Assembly (NCBI GenBank): GCA_947396885.1
Contig: OX377202.1
Span: 31,859,407-31,923,406 of the forward strand
Source: Heligmosomoides polygyrus polygyrus
Taxonomy: Eukaryota > Nematoda > Chromadorea > Rhabditida > Heligmosomidae
Reading direction: 5' to 3'
Length of the DNA stretch: 64,000 bases
Part shown: piece by piece, positions 13,200 through 25,200 of the stretch
Layout of the letters: each line of letters begins with the position of its first letter
Numbering within the stretch: position 1 is the stretch's first letter
Made by a program: the position numbers and the translations under genes
Notes under the pieces: model-generated
Database searches by the model: none
Seen by the model: only the letters and a program-made list of their open reading frames with translations
Told to the model about the DNA's origin: nothing

Positions 13200-13455
13200 G
13201 AATGTGCCAAAAAGTATCAGAAAGTAGTGTCTATTTCATTACTGGTTGCAACGAAGTCTAACAACGTTGACGGCTAGTTCCTTAAACAGAGTGTTGTGAG
13301 AGATGAGAGGGAACGGTGCCTCCATGTGATGGGGCAGGGCGTTAAATATTAATGGTAAACGAGAAATTTTTATCGTCGTTCTTTGCATTCGTCCATCGTA
13401 TTGAGGCTACAGACTTGTTTCAGAACTAAATAAATAAATAAATAAACAGAATAAA
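13200..13455 (+). mobile_element. LINE-like 3' tail with (AAAT)n
   Basis: Ends in CTAAATAAATAAATAAATAAA at about 13425-13446, the same type of tail as at 11705-11729 and 53251-53280. No coding remnant is recognisable, so the assignment rests on the tail alone. Confidence 0.35.
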
Positions 13456-13845
13456 CTAGCAGTGATATTCCGAAAATTAAAGGGAAAAACGGAGTGAGTA
13501 GACTAATCCCTTAAAGAAGCCCAGCGGATTGTCCGCTTACGTGGAAATACTTTGAATGGCTATTTCCTATGTATCATGTTGAGAGTGCAGAACTGACAGA
13601 CAGGTTAGCGCTTCATCTTTTGCAGACAAACCTCTCGACCTCACAGGTGTGGAGTGGTTAGATGCATCCGGAGCGCCCTCCGGAGCCTTCTCCGGCTGCG
13701 CACAAAACTTTTCGTACACAGGAGGATATAGGAATTTCTATATACCGTGGTAAGTTGGGAAGAGGAGTAGTTCTAAATACATAAGGGAGGTGAAGTTGGG
13801 GATAGATCGGGGATTCACCACCCTCTATGTGCTCAACAGTGCGGT

Positions 13846-14335
13846 AAAAAGGGTAAGGACAAAGGACAGCGCTTATCAATCCCTTTTGGTATGCGCCACG
13901 TATTCTCCCTCCACGAGATATCGTGGAGGCAATTTAAAAATGTATTTGGCCTTTGCAATGACTTGCGCTAGCCAGACGATAGACAAGTCAGTGTTTTATC
14001 GGATCTATTGTAATCGGAGATCGGAAATAACGATTGGTGTCTCCATTCCCTCTCTGAGTTTCTACGAGAGCTCCAACTGCTGTCTCATGAGGAGAGGGTG
14101 TTCATTTAAATTCAGGGAATGTGGTTCTGTGGCACGGGATGACGTACGCAATTGGCGGTCTACGGTTGCCCCCTCCCGACTAGGATAGATCCGTTTTACA
14201 TTTCTGGTAGCAAAACGGCTCCGGAGGGATGGAAGGCTTCTTTGCCCTCGCCGGGGAATCCGTAACAGGAAGCTGGAATCGGGTGCACGAGACAATCAAT
14301 GCCTCAACCGACTGCGCTACTACGCGCCTGACGAT
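13846..14335 (-). repeat. SINE copy interrupted by a small insert
   Basis: 3' part at 13846-13999 (GGACAAAGGACAGCGC... GTCAGTGTTTTAT) and head at about 14200-14335 (CTCCGGAGGGATGGAAGGC ... ACTGCGCTACTACGCGC), same orientation, separated by about 194 bp at 14000-14193. Confidence 0.7.
14000..14193. mobile_element. Candidate MITE, 194 bp
   Basis: Insert inside a SINE with inverted ends CGGATCTAT (14000-14008) and ATAGATCCG (14185-14193). Flanks are TTTTAT and TTTTAC, consistent with a short imperfect target duplication. The TIR is short, so this call is tentative. Confidence 0.4.
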
Positions 14336-14435
14336 AAAAAATAAGGTAAGCGCACACATTCATGGTGCAATAGCGTGCTGCCATTCCCCGTTGTGTTTGC
14401 TTCCCTTTCCTAGATGGGACCACTCCGCGCAGGAC

Positions 14436-14600
14436 CAGACTGCGCAGTGTACACCGGATCCCATCGAAAATCTTCGGTTCGGATAATTGGATGATTCGGA
14501 TAAGGGCGATTTTGTGGGCCTCCAATTTTCGGACGATTCGGATTGGGTTAACCGAAAATGATTCACTCGGGTCCAATGTATACTGCGCAGAGAGGCCTGC
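14436..14600. repeat. Foldback (palindromic) element
   Basis: Arm ACTGCGCAGTGTACACCGGATC pairs with the reverse complement of ...GGGTCCAATGTATACTGCGCAG, and the interior also pairs (CGGTTCGGATAATTGG against CCAATTTTCGGACG). The centre is near 14515. Confidence 0.6.
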
Positions 14601-14699
14601 AAGAGAACAGAATAGAAATGAGCAGGGATGAGATGCTCCTTGCAACTGCCCCTTCCATCGTGGAGAGGGGTGGTAGTAGTCTCCATCTAAGCCCCATCA

Positions 14700-15250
14700 G
14701 AACGGAATGCGTCTCGTCTCAGCCTCAAGCTGCAGGAGTTTCGCACGGGATCGCATGAAAACCTCGCGGGGCTTAGTCGTCCGCTTCGTCCCCGACCACC
14801 CACCGGCCGCGATCCCGTACGGCGATAAAGCGCGTTTTTCAGGCGGCAGCCGACGGACCAGGCGGTGGTTTTCGCCGTCCACCGAACTCATCGCAGAAGA
14901 AGAAGCGACCGCGACGGCTTCTGCCGGTCCTCGGGAGGCCACGGAGGTCCGTCCGGTTACGCAACCTCGCGGCGCCCCAGCGCCAATCGATCGCCGCGCC
15001 CCGTGCGTCCATTCGAATTCCCATCGAAGTCGACGGCGTTTTTCCCCGTTTCCAGCCGCTTTTTCACCCCTCTCTCGGCCGTTGTTTATTCGGCGACTAT
15101 CCGACCTCTGCCGAGATTCGAAACGAGGATCGCCGTCCCTCTTTGCTGTTCTCGGCCGTTTTGGGTTCCTTTTTCCTGGGTGTTTTCCGCTTTTTTGTTT
15201 GTTTTCCGTTTCCAGTTATCATCATTTTCTGAGCTAGTGATCACCTTCTG
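14700..15250 (+). other. GC-rich block upstream of the second CKI gene
   Basis: A 530-bp plus-strand frame (14707-15237) stays open through a GC-rich stretch and then a T-rich one. The encoded sequence is Arg/Ser/Pro-rich and then hydrophobic, with no known motif and unlike any family I recognise. More likely promoter or non-coding DNA than a gene. Confidence 0.25.
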
Positions 15251-15299
15251 CTGGAAAGAGCGGAGATATGCATAACTGCAGATGAGGAGAAGCACTGTA

Positions 15300-17650
15300 T
15301 GTCCTTCTGCGAACATTACAAAACGGTTATGGGTGGATTCTGCCTGCGTCGAGATTGAGTGAGATCATCTGGCCAGGCCTTTTTTCTCGGTTCCAGCCGC
15401 CTTCATCATCATTTAGTCTCATCCTTGTTTGGCGCACCTTCTTGCGATTCTCAGTAACATATATTTCTCTCTTTCTATGCTACCGGGTTATCAGGTCATC
15501 AGGTTTTTATTCATCTTACGTCATCATTTTTCTTTTTCATGATAGCAATTTGTTGCGCAAACTCATCAAAATGGATCTAGCGTTGCCTTAAAAAGGAAAA
15601 TGAAGTACTAACGTCTTCCAGTGGCAAAAACGTGCTCAATGAGGACGAAAGGAGAATGTTTCCCTGGGAAGGGACGAAGGGAAAACGTCCTCCGTGATTG
15701 CACCAGACACAAAGAAACGCACGTGAAGATTACGGTAGATCCAATGTCAACCGTCCGCTACCTCCGTTCTTGTGTTTGCCTGGCTAGGTGACTTCACTCA
15801 TCGAGACTGCATACGCTTTGGTGCACTCCTAGTTGAAGGGGACCGTATCTTTCAACGTCATAGGAGATGAACGTGTTCAGCATGTTAGCTGAATATGGAA
15901 CATTGTCGTTCCTTAGAAAATAATCACATTAATGATATCAAAGCAAATGACGCAGAAATGTTGGAGAATATATGAGGTTTGAGGCGAGTCCAAGTGCTGA
16001 ACAAATTTACTCTCTTACCTTTTTGTCACAGAGTGGGGTCACCTCGCCTTCAGTGGTTATCCAACTTCGTAAGATGGCGCAGGAAAGCTCAACTACATCA
16101 GAAGTAGATCATCTCTGCAGGATATAGTTCATCGTCCTTTTGCCTCGTAACGCTGCTTTGCCATTGGTGAGGATATACTGCCTAACTATGGCATGCGATG
16201 AGTTAGACCTGCAGTCTTCTGTTAAACCACCCTCCGTTCGCTCCTGTTCGACGTTGTTTTGCTTTTTTGTTCCGTTGGTTGTGGAAACACGCGGATCCTG
16301 GTAGTTGGTGATTGCACCCAGAAATTTTCCATTAGACCTTAGACTTTTGTAAAGGCTCCTAAAGAGCATCACGGCACCACCGTTCTGATCAAAAACTACG
16401 TCTCAGTGCAAGGCCCGAAGGTCCGCTCATCCTCATCATCCGCCGCAAAACCGGAAATTTGTCCTTGGTGTTTAAAAGTCAAATGCTAACCAGACAAGGG
16501 TTTAGGAAGCATGTGTCTGAACGAAGAAAATCAATGCCTCAGCGGATTTACACCCTTCAAACAGTTGAAAAGTTTGTTCCATCTTTGCAGTTCTTTAACC
16601 TGCCGAGTTGTGGACCCGAGAGTTTACCATGAAACCGCACATTAGCACAGCGCAATGTCCTGAAGATATCGAATATGCAGAGAAAATGCAAAATATTGTT
16701 TTTTCGAGGGCGCGGAGCAGGTGTTCTATTCCTTGACTTACAGTTCTTTTGCATTTTTTTTTCTGCATATTCGATGTATGGACTTCGCTAGGTTTCCGAA
16801 GAATTGTTGAACTCCTTCTCAGCTTGGGAGACCCTGCCAGAGATTGAAAGCCTTTGCTGTGCATCACAGTTCGATGCCTATTGCCCTGCGCGACCGTTAA
16901 TAGTGAACTTTCAGCTCCCCAACTCGGTTCAAGGAAAGGGTCTCAGGCGTATGCCCTTCCTTTCCTGGTAGGGAAGAACGATATGCATAACAACTTTGGA
17001 AAAACATTTAGGACTGCATTGGCTTAGGTAAAGCTGTCAGATGTGGAAGAGGTAAAGAGTGGTTCTTCTCTCTGGACAGGCATCCACGCCTTTGTAAAAG
17101 ATGTTCGGGTAGAATTTTCGGCTCTGCGAAATGCGTTTACCAAGATATTGCACCGTAGGCGTACCAGCAACTCTGACGTGTGGTCATCTGACGCATCTGT
17201 GTCGGAACTGTTGCGACCATGGATGGAACTGTCCTTTGTTCAGTCTGCGTTTTTCTTCCCACATAAAGCAACATCCCGACAACTACCGCTCGAAGTACTG
17301 TTGCTCTGACGTCTGTAGTGATCAGGTTTGTAACAGCCTTCTGTGGGTGATAGAAACCAAGGGTATCTGACCTCCCGTTCCACAGTAGAGTCATGTCTCA
17401 CCCCAAAGGTCAAATCGAATATTGAAAAAATCACTTTCACCGTGTTTACAGCGGGCCGTACATCCAGCCGCAAGCCTATGTCTGCACATCCGACTGAAAT
17501 GCAAAATCAACTTCTATGTATGTGGTGCGCTACTGTTGTGGCTCTCTTTCTATTCTAATTTGTACGCCGTGAAATTTTTTACACGCCCATTTTCACTGCT
17601 ATTGAGGCTACACTTTAATCTGCAAGTTCTCGAAGAGGTTAAGAAGTGTC
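15300..17650. other. Intergenic; one imperfect hairpin
   Basis: No gene recognised. An inverted repeat pairs CGAATATGCAGAGAAAATGC (about 16670-16689) with GCATTTTTTTTTCTGCATAT plus TCG (about 16751-16773) across a loop of about 60 nt. Confidence 0.4.
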
Positions 17651-17688
17651 ATGGATTTAATTTCCTGTGCGGGGTCACTGTAACCAGG

Positions 17689-17854
17689 GGCCGGATTCAT
17701 CAAAGTTACTGCAGTAACTTTAACGGAGAATTGAAAGCGAAAACTCAGATATCGCGGCCTATCAAGCGATATGGTGAGCGATAAGCCGCGTTATCTGAGC
17801 TTTCGCTTACAGTTCTCCGTTAAAGTTACTGCAGTAACTTTGATGAATCCGGCC
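17689..17854. mobile_element. Near-perfect palindromic MITE, 166 bp
   Basis: Ends GGCCGGATTCATCAAAGTT and its inverse. Arms of about 75 bp pair almost completely around a centre near 17772. CCAGG flanks both ends (17684-17688, 17855-17859) as a candidate target duplication. Each arm contains the perfect 20-bp palindrome AAAGTTACTGCAGTAACTTT. Confidence 0.8.
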
Positions 17855-17869
17855 CCAGGTGCAGAAAGG

Positions 17870-19250
17870 GGAGGGAGACAGGGTGGGAATCCTTGCTCTA
17901 ATGGTTAGTTACTTTTTAAGTAATTCCATTCGGTGTCTATTCGTTTATGTCTATCTTAAGGGGGTAATTTACTCAGGGTTCTTGACAACAGCCTTAAACT
18001 GAAGGTGAACTGTTTTCCAAGGATGACAAAATGAACTAGCTTACTAGAGGACACTTCTTTGCAATTTTCTATCCGTGAGTGACCTACCTATTAGTGTTTG
18101 CTTCGTTTTCTAACGCTCCCCCCCCCCCCCCCTCCGAATGATAGATCCCGTTATGCTTATGATTAGATGGTTAGATACATCGTGCTACAGCAATTCATTG
18201 CGCGTTCTTCTGGAAGTCGTCATCAGGATTACTTATGTAGTCTCATATTTTCCTATTACCTCCACTATGGACGCTAAGTACCCTTCGTCGAGAGCTTCGC
18301 ACAAATAAATCGGTATCTTCGGCTTGAATGGTAGAATTTCATTCGCTGAGTCTCTCTTGTGTTCCATACTGATTCATCGACTCGCAGTAGACTTGTATGC
18401 TCAATAGGTGTTTTAAATATGAAACTATCCCACTGCCTTTGTTCTATTTTAAGAACCTGGTTTAGCGTTTTCCCTTTTGATTGGACTATAACGTCTTTTA
18501 AAGATTGGGTGGCATATCCAGTACTCAGTTCCACCTTCCGGAGGGAAGCTGTGGAACTAAGCGACGTGAATAAGAATTAAAGCATAAAATGTAGTGGAAG
18601 GTTAAGTGCTACTCATTTTCACATGATCACGCTTTTGCAAGGTGTTCGGGATTCTGGATCTAGAAGAGTCTCGCTCAACGTCGTAATTATTCAAACGAGC
18701 GCTCGGAATGGTCCAGTTTTGATAAATCACATCCCGTGCAGGCAGCTGTGACCCAGTGACAGCTTATTTACTGCGTTGGGGTAAGGCGTAATCGACGACT
18801 GATGAAGCACTGGCATTTTAGGGCACAGAATCTCTACATCTCCGAGATCCAGGAATCCCAGCTTATAGGAACAGGGTTGACTCGAAATGAGAATTCGCCG
18901 AACTCAACGCCAGCTGATCACGACGTAATTGCACTACCAAATGTAACCGAATGCTACCAAAACAGTGAATAAAGAACACACGATGACGACGCATGACGCA
19001 CTCCATTTTATTTGTTCTTAGCTTTGCCTGCATTATGCGTTATTTTCTAGTTTCATTAGTATATCTGTGTTAAGGAGCCGCAATCTCTCAGCTAAGGACG
19101 TCTGTCTACTCGTTTGTAGCCGATTATAAGTGCTTCCCCATATCCACATCTTGCTGGCTCGGCTATTCTTTCACCTCGTGCGTTCGTGTCCTTTTTATTG
19201 GATACTGTTTGCATTGGTTCCATCTACCTTTAGTTCCAGTACGGGCTCTG
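17870..19250. other. Region upstream of the second CKI start; poly-C tract
   Basis: No gene recognised. A run of 15 C lies at 18118-18132. The proximal promoter of the CKI gene at 19257 should lie at the right end, but no TATA box or other defined element stands out. Confidence 0.4.
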
Positions 19251-19256
19251 CCAACT

Positions 19257-22200
19257 ATGGAGAATTGTAGCCCCGGCAGGAAGCATCGGGTGAAGCGATG
19301 TCTCTTCGGCAAACCGGATTCTGAAGAGGTTCGTGCGCGCGTTTTATAGCTTCTTTCCTCGTGGGCCTTGTTTATTGATCACTTGTCGATCACCCGCTCC
19401 AATTCAGGTTGAGAAATGGCTATCGGACACGACTGAGAAACATTTGAAAAGCAGCAGAGCCAAGTGGAACTATGACTTCCAGCTGGATCAGCCCATAAGT
19501 GGTGACGTCGAGTATGAGATAGTCTCTGCAGAGAAGGTTAGAACATTTTTTGGTGCAAGTCTTGGGCGGCGGATCCACCCTCATCCTCCTCCATAACATC
19601 CAGGGATTTTGACGAAAAAAGCTGTAATGAAATTGGTAAACGTGCTCAAATATCCACTATAGCGTTAAGAATCACCTGTTTTGGGTCAACTAAAGCTGAC
19701 AGAAAAAGGAGGCATATAGGGTGATAGATATAGATTTGCACCTACTTTTTCTTCATATGTAGTGTTTTTTGTTCCGATAGTTTCTATTGCTATTGTGCTT
19801 CAGGTGCCAGCAGTTTATAAGCCTACTAGTACTGGACGAAGGAAGACCAAGAAAGTGATCGAGTTCGATCCCAGTGTGCCATCTGTTTCTAGTTCGGAAG
19901 AGTCGAAGAGTGAGCCCGGCTCCGTCCCTCGCCGACCGCGCACACGGTATGCGCTCCTCTTTGCTGTTTTCACATCTACAGATGTGCTATGTCTTCCGTT
20001 TGCGATTTAGGTCCTGCACAAAACAGCAGTCTTCTAATGGTTCTGAAAGCCCAAGGAGTTGGAAGCAAGCTAAGCTTACAAGTTCGTCTACCTTTCAACC
20101 TGTTGCTTCTTTCTCCATAGTTATTTATTATTTTTGATAGGATTTTTGGCTTTCTAAATAACATTTATGTCCACCGAAGTATACTGCAACGTTTTATCGA
20201 CTAGACTTTAATGGATGTCGCATTTTTCTTCTACCCTCCAAATTTTTGCAAGTGACCGTTAAAGAAACTAGCTTTATATTAAACGCTCAGGATTATATCG
20301 ACTGCTTGCTGTTTCTTAGGAAGTTTCTTCAAGATTGATCTTTCAAATGTTTATTTGAATACGAGACCTTTGAGAAAATGATTCGTAGTCGTGGTTTTTA
20401 TTTTGAATTTTCCCAAGGTTTTTTAAGCGGAGATTTAGAAACATCCTAGTTTTCGATGCTTCACAAATGAATGGGTTGAGTGAATCGCAGCTGGGAAAAG
20501 AATTTACTTTGAAAACCAGTTTCTTGGGTTAGTACGGACCTGAAAAATTTGTAATATGCTGTACGTCTTCGATCTGCTATTGTCTGCGCCGATAATTGTG
20601 GAGCATTAGAGTAGTGCGGGGACTCATCCTCGCTTAAGGCACCAAATTTTGATTTAAAAAGAAGTTTGAACTACTCTTTGGCTGGCGTCCACGTGCTGTT
20701 GTGAGACTCGTTGAAATCAGACGACTACTCTTCCATCAGATGTGTTAATGAACAGCATTCTGACGAGGGAGGTCAGTGAACTTGGTCCGGAGATTCGGAA
20801 CGAAATCTATATCTTCTTGTAGGGCATCAGACGATGATCATAGAACTGTTTTGTTTTTGCTAAATGCGCCTTGGTGGTCCAAAAATAGCAAAAAATTATA
20901 TCACTTCAGGGCGGGCTGATAAGGCAAAAGTGACACCTGGAAAGGACCTGTCGTGTTCAGTACTTAACTTACAAAAGGTTTGGGGTTCAAATTAAAGTTA
21001 GATTATAGTAATACGATAATTGTCTACGCTTCCTAGACGAAGTTGCAGTGTGCGTTCAAGTGATTCATTCGCATTAATGGTGGCAGCGACTGGATGGCCA
21101 AGTGGATGGCGCGGCGGACTTACGAGAGGGGGGTGAGGGTTCAGTCCCAGATGTGATGCGATTTGCTCCGTGGAGTGCTCCCTTTTTTGCTAACAAAGAG
21201 TACATTTCCTCTACAACACGTTACCGTGCTATTGGCTAGTGGTGAATAAGGGTGACAAAGTCATGACTAGTGATTTCGCCCAGACTTGGCCTATGGGAAT
21301 TATTTAAGCTACTGACCGCGAATCTCCTTTTCTAAATTATCACTTTTCTTGCACTACTTTCCATCGAAGGTTGAAGTCGAAGGTTGGAAAATAAGTCTGA
21401 CCACACTGGAGAAGAAAGCGATCCTACTAACGTAGACAGCTTTACTCACCCATATCTACAGTGACCTGCCATAATATATCGAATTTTTAAAAACAGGTAT
21501 CATATCCGTGATTAGCACCCCAAATTACCTCCGTGGGCGATGTCTGGGCGAAATTTTCTCTCTCGTCCTCTCCTCGACTTCTGGAATCGTGAAAGGCAGC
21601 AGTGCAGGTTATTCCGCGTACAACACTTTACTTACACATACTGATTGTAACCTTCTGCCATTCATCGTTTCAATGAAGATAGTTGCCAGATTGGTGATCT
21701 GCATCCCAGGTAATCCTATAGATGAATTTGGGACGAAAAATCTTTTTCGATCTCCAGAATTGAGGGAGTGAGTGCAAGTGGTCATAGCTGCAATACCCCG
21801 ACCCGTCTACTGTAAGTGTAAGTGTGTAGGAGAATAGTCAGGTAAGAATACACAGCTAGGTAAATAGCATGAGGTGGATAAAATATTCTGTACTTGGTAA
21901 CAGTGAGCTGAAATAGTGAAAGCTGCGTAGAATAAAAAGCAGTCTGTAAAGAAATCCGAAAAGCGATGAACGTGTCTTGATGATAGATCAACTCAATACT
22001 TGTCGAGCGAGAGCTACCCCCATATAACCTCATTGGAATGCTCTGAATTGTAGCGAGAGCATCTAATTGGAATGTTCTGAATTGTAGCGAGAGCTTCCTC
22101 AGCGAGACAAGCGTGGTTTAATGGACCCTCGACATCACCCACACGACAAAACTAGCTTCTTTACATCTAACAACAGGTTGAAAGCAAGGTTAGGAAGCGA

Positions 22201-25200
22201 AAAGGTATCCTACTGAAGCGAAAACGTACTCTTTATTAGCCAAAAAGGAAGCACTCCACAGAATAAATCGCATAGACACCCTCGGAATAGAACCCTCAAC
22301 CTCCTCTCGCAAGTCCGCCGGGCTATCCACTCGGTCACCCAGTCGCTGTCGCCACTTATGCGAATGAATCACTTAAATGCACACTGCAGCTTCGTCTAGG
22401 AAGCGTAGACAATTATCGCATTACTATAATCTAACTTTAATTTGAGCCCCAAACATTTTGTAGATCAAGTTCTGAGCACGACAGGACCATTCCAGGTGTC
22501 ACTTTTGCCTCATCAGCCCGCCCTGAAGTGATACAATTTTTTTGCCATTTTTGGACCACCCAGGGGCATTTAGCAAAAACAAAACAGTTCTATGATCCTC
22601 CTCCGATGCCCTACAAGACCATTTAGGTCTCGTTCAGAATCTCCGGACCGAGTTCACTGACCTCCCTCGTGAGACTTGCCCATCTATTTCTGCATGAGCT
22701 GGATCATGCGACAGTATCTCTGGTCCTCGAACGTCGACGAAGCTCAGAATTCTAGGGGCCTTCTTTGCATGAACTGTGTTACTCCGAGCGTCCTCTCGAT
22801 TCCTCTTTGCGAGACGCTCATCACGGGTCCTGCCTTCGTAGCGCCCAGGTTTTCCCAGCGCATGTTAGTATAGGAGGAAAAGCCGAGTCCAATAGGCGGG
22901 CGCACGCAGAGAATACTCTTCTTTCACGACTTCTTTGATGGTCTTGATTTTACCAACCCGCTCGTTTTTTACTGTGCGGCCAGCTCTACATTCTTGGCCA
23001 TGTTAACTTCTCGACCTTGGCACATGTATGTAGCTAAAGCATGCGGAGCATGGGTCATGCGTGAGCTGTTTCGTGTTTCATGAACATCTTTTTCGTAGGA
23101 CTACCACAAAATAGTGTGGTTTATGGAGACTTGTAGGTATTCAGTGCAGTTCAAGTTAATGGGATCAATCTGTGCAACATCAGATGCGAGATGGTGACGT
23201 AGGATGAGAGCAGATCTAGCAGGTTGAACATGCAATAGAGTCGTACACTGAAGGAATGCTGTTTCATACGTATTTCTCTCACCGAATTTGAATCACACCT
23301 AAAGATTTTTCGAATCTTGTTAAAAATACAAAGTCTGAAATAACAGCGAAGGTTTATGCTGGGTAGTCGTAGTTTCGAAGCGAATGGGAACCAGAAGGTG
23401 TTTTGAATCACCATCCCCTTAAGCGAACTCCACGGGAGTTAAGCAGGTACTCCATGAAAGGGAAGGTTTTTGGACCAATTCAACAGAGACGCACCATCTA
23501 TGCCTTAAAAAGGTATTTCAAAGTGTTCAGACATTTTATTAACTCGTAATTGTTACTGCTAAGCTCAGAAAAAATTCTTTCCGTTATCAAAACAAGTGTA
23601 GAGTATATATTAGCTCCGACGGCGATACGGATAATTCGTATCCGTCATTTTTTAAATTTCGGATAGATGAATCACTCCGATACTTACATTTCGGAAAGGC
23701 CCGGATTTTAGTGGACGTAAAGAGTTGCATTGCTGCTTGACGCGATGAATCGAATGAGAGTTGATCACTACGTCGTGTCGCGCCGTGATGGAGCTCTGAA
23801 CGTTTCCTTACGATGATTCGGATGAGGGCGATTTTTGCCTTATCAGGTTTTCGGGTAATCTAAAAGACTGATTTTAATCTGAGATCCGATGTCTGATCAA
23901 AACCGGATATGCAATACCCGATACGAGAAAAGTCGGCTACCTGAATCATCCCCAAATTTGTTTTAGTGAAACCATCCTCAACTGAGTACTCCTAATATCT
24001 AGGCTTTTCAGAAATACAATTATTGGAGTGATCCATTTATCCGGGTTTTGGAAAAGTGACGGATCTAAAATGTCCGGGCTGGCATCGGACCCAACGTATA
24101 ATGTAGAGTAGGTGTGTAGCAAGGACTGGCATGTGGGTTTCTGGTTGAGCATGTCCTTGATGCTGGGCATTGTTTTCGGTTCTTTATAATACGGGCGATT
24201 CCGATGATCATTTCACAGATCTCCTCTCTACCTTAGCTACAGCGCGCTTGCACCGAGATAAGTGTGATTTGGGCGTTGTTTACGAATGTTGTTTGCTGTT
24301 GCAACCGATCCCTGGCGAGGCCATTGTTTATGCTAGATGTCAGCGTTTGAGTGAAACATGTGGTGTGCGGATATCGTACACCACATTGTGCGCTGCCTGC
24401 TGGCGATGCCTTGCTGTGACTCAGTGTCGTAAAGTTTTGCTTCTCTTTCGTCAAAACATTTCAAGCGATAGCAGCTTACTGTACGACAGAGTTTTGAAGC
24501 GGCGAAGCTGCGCAGTCAACGTGGCAACCGTCTCGGGCCATTTGTCCTCACCTCATCAGACATCTGACTGTTAGCCTCGCCGTAAACCCGTTTCTGCGCC
24601 AGGTGTTACGATGCGCAGCGTACTATCATCGGAGTCGCTGTTATGCGCGCTTGGTTATACAATAGAGCCGTTTATGGCGCGTAGTTGTTGGGCATGCATG
24701 CGCAGTTTGGCGTCTCGGTGGCCTTTCGAGGTCAGTAGTGGTAATGACGGGGCACAACGTTATATTCAAGGACGGTCGTGCGTGGTGAAGGGTCGCCATT
24801 ATTCCGCTGACCGTGGCCTCTGCATGAGTGACGGGATTTGAGTGGACGTAGTTTGAAGTCGTATTGTGGATGCGCCGCTATTGGGGCAGAATTCGTTCCC
24901 GATCAGGGAAGATACCCTGTCTTCGACCTTAAGTCCCTGTGCTGCGGACATATGCTGTGGCATGTGTTGCAAAGGCTCTCCCCGCTCCCAGCCATCCTCT
25001 CCCGATACCGTATCGCACCTTCTGCCAGCGTGGAAAAGCGCTTAAGAGGTCGTTAATTCAACGGATTAGTCATCTTCACCCCTTATGCTGTCGAGATTGC
25101 GCACAGCTGGGGTCGCATATGTAGGGGTCAGTTCCTAGTCGCAGCCTCGGTCACAAGAAGAGGATCGCCCATGAAGTGAAATTGACCCGAAGAGGAAAGC

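Noticed and set aside
14707..15237. 176-codon plus-strand frame
   Set aside because: Open mainly because of GC-rich then T-rich composition; no domain, no splice context, low-complexity Arg/Ser/Pro then hydrophobic content.
19982..20010. Alternative acceptor CATCTACAG before CKI exon 4
   Set aside because: Shifts the frame and loses the KLTNY block.
20011..20137. Exon 4 of the second CKI gene as its normal last exon
   Set aside because: Would end without the conserved degron-like/basic block, whose exons at 28602 and 28778 join in phase and match the paralogue. Kept only as a possible isoform.
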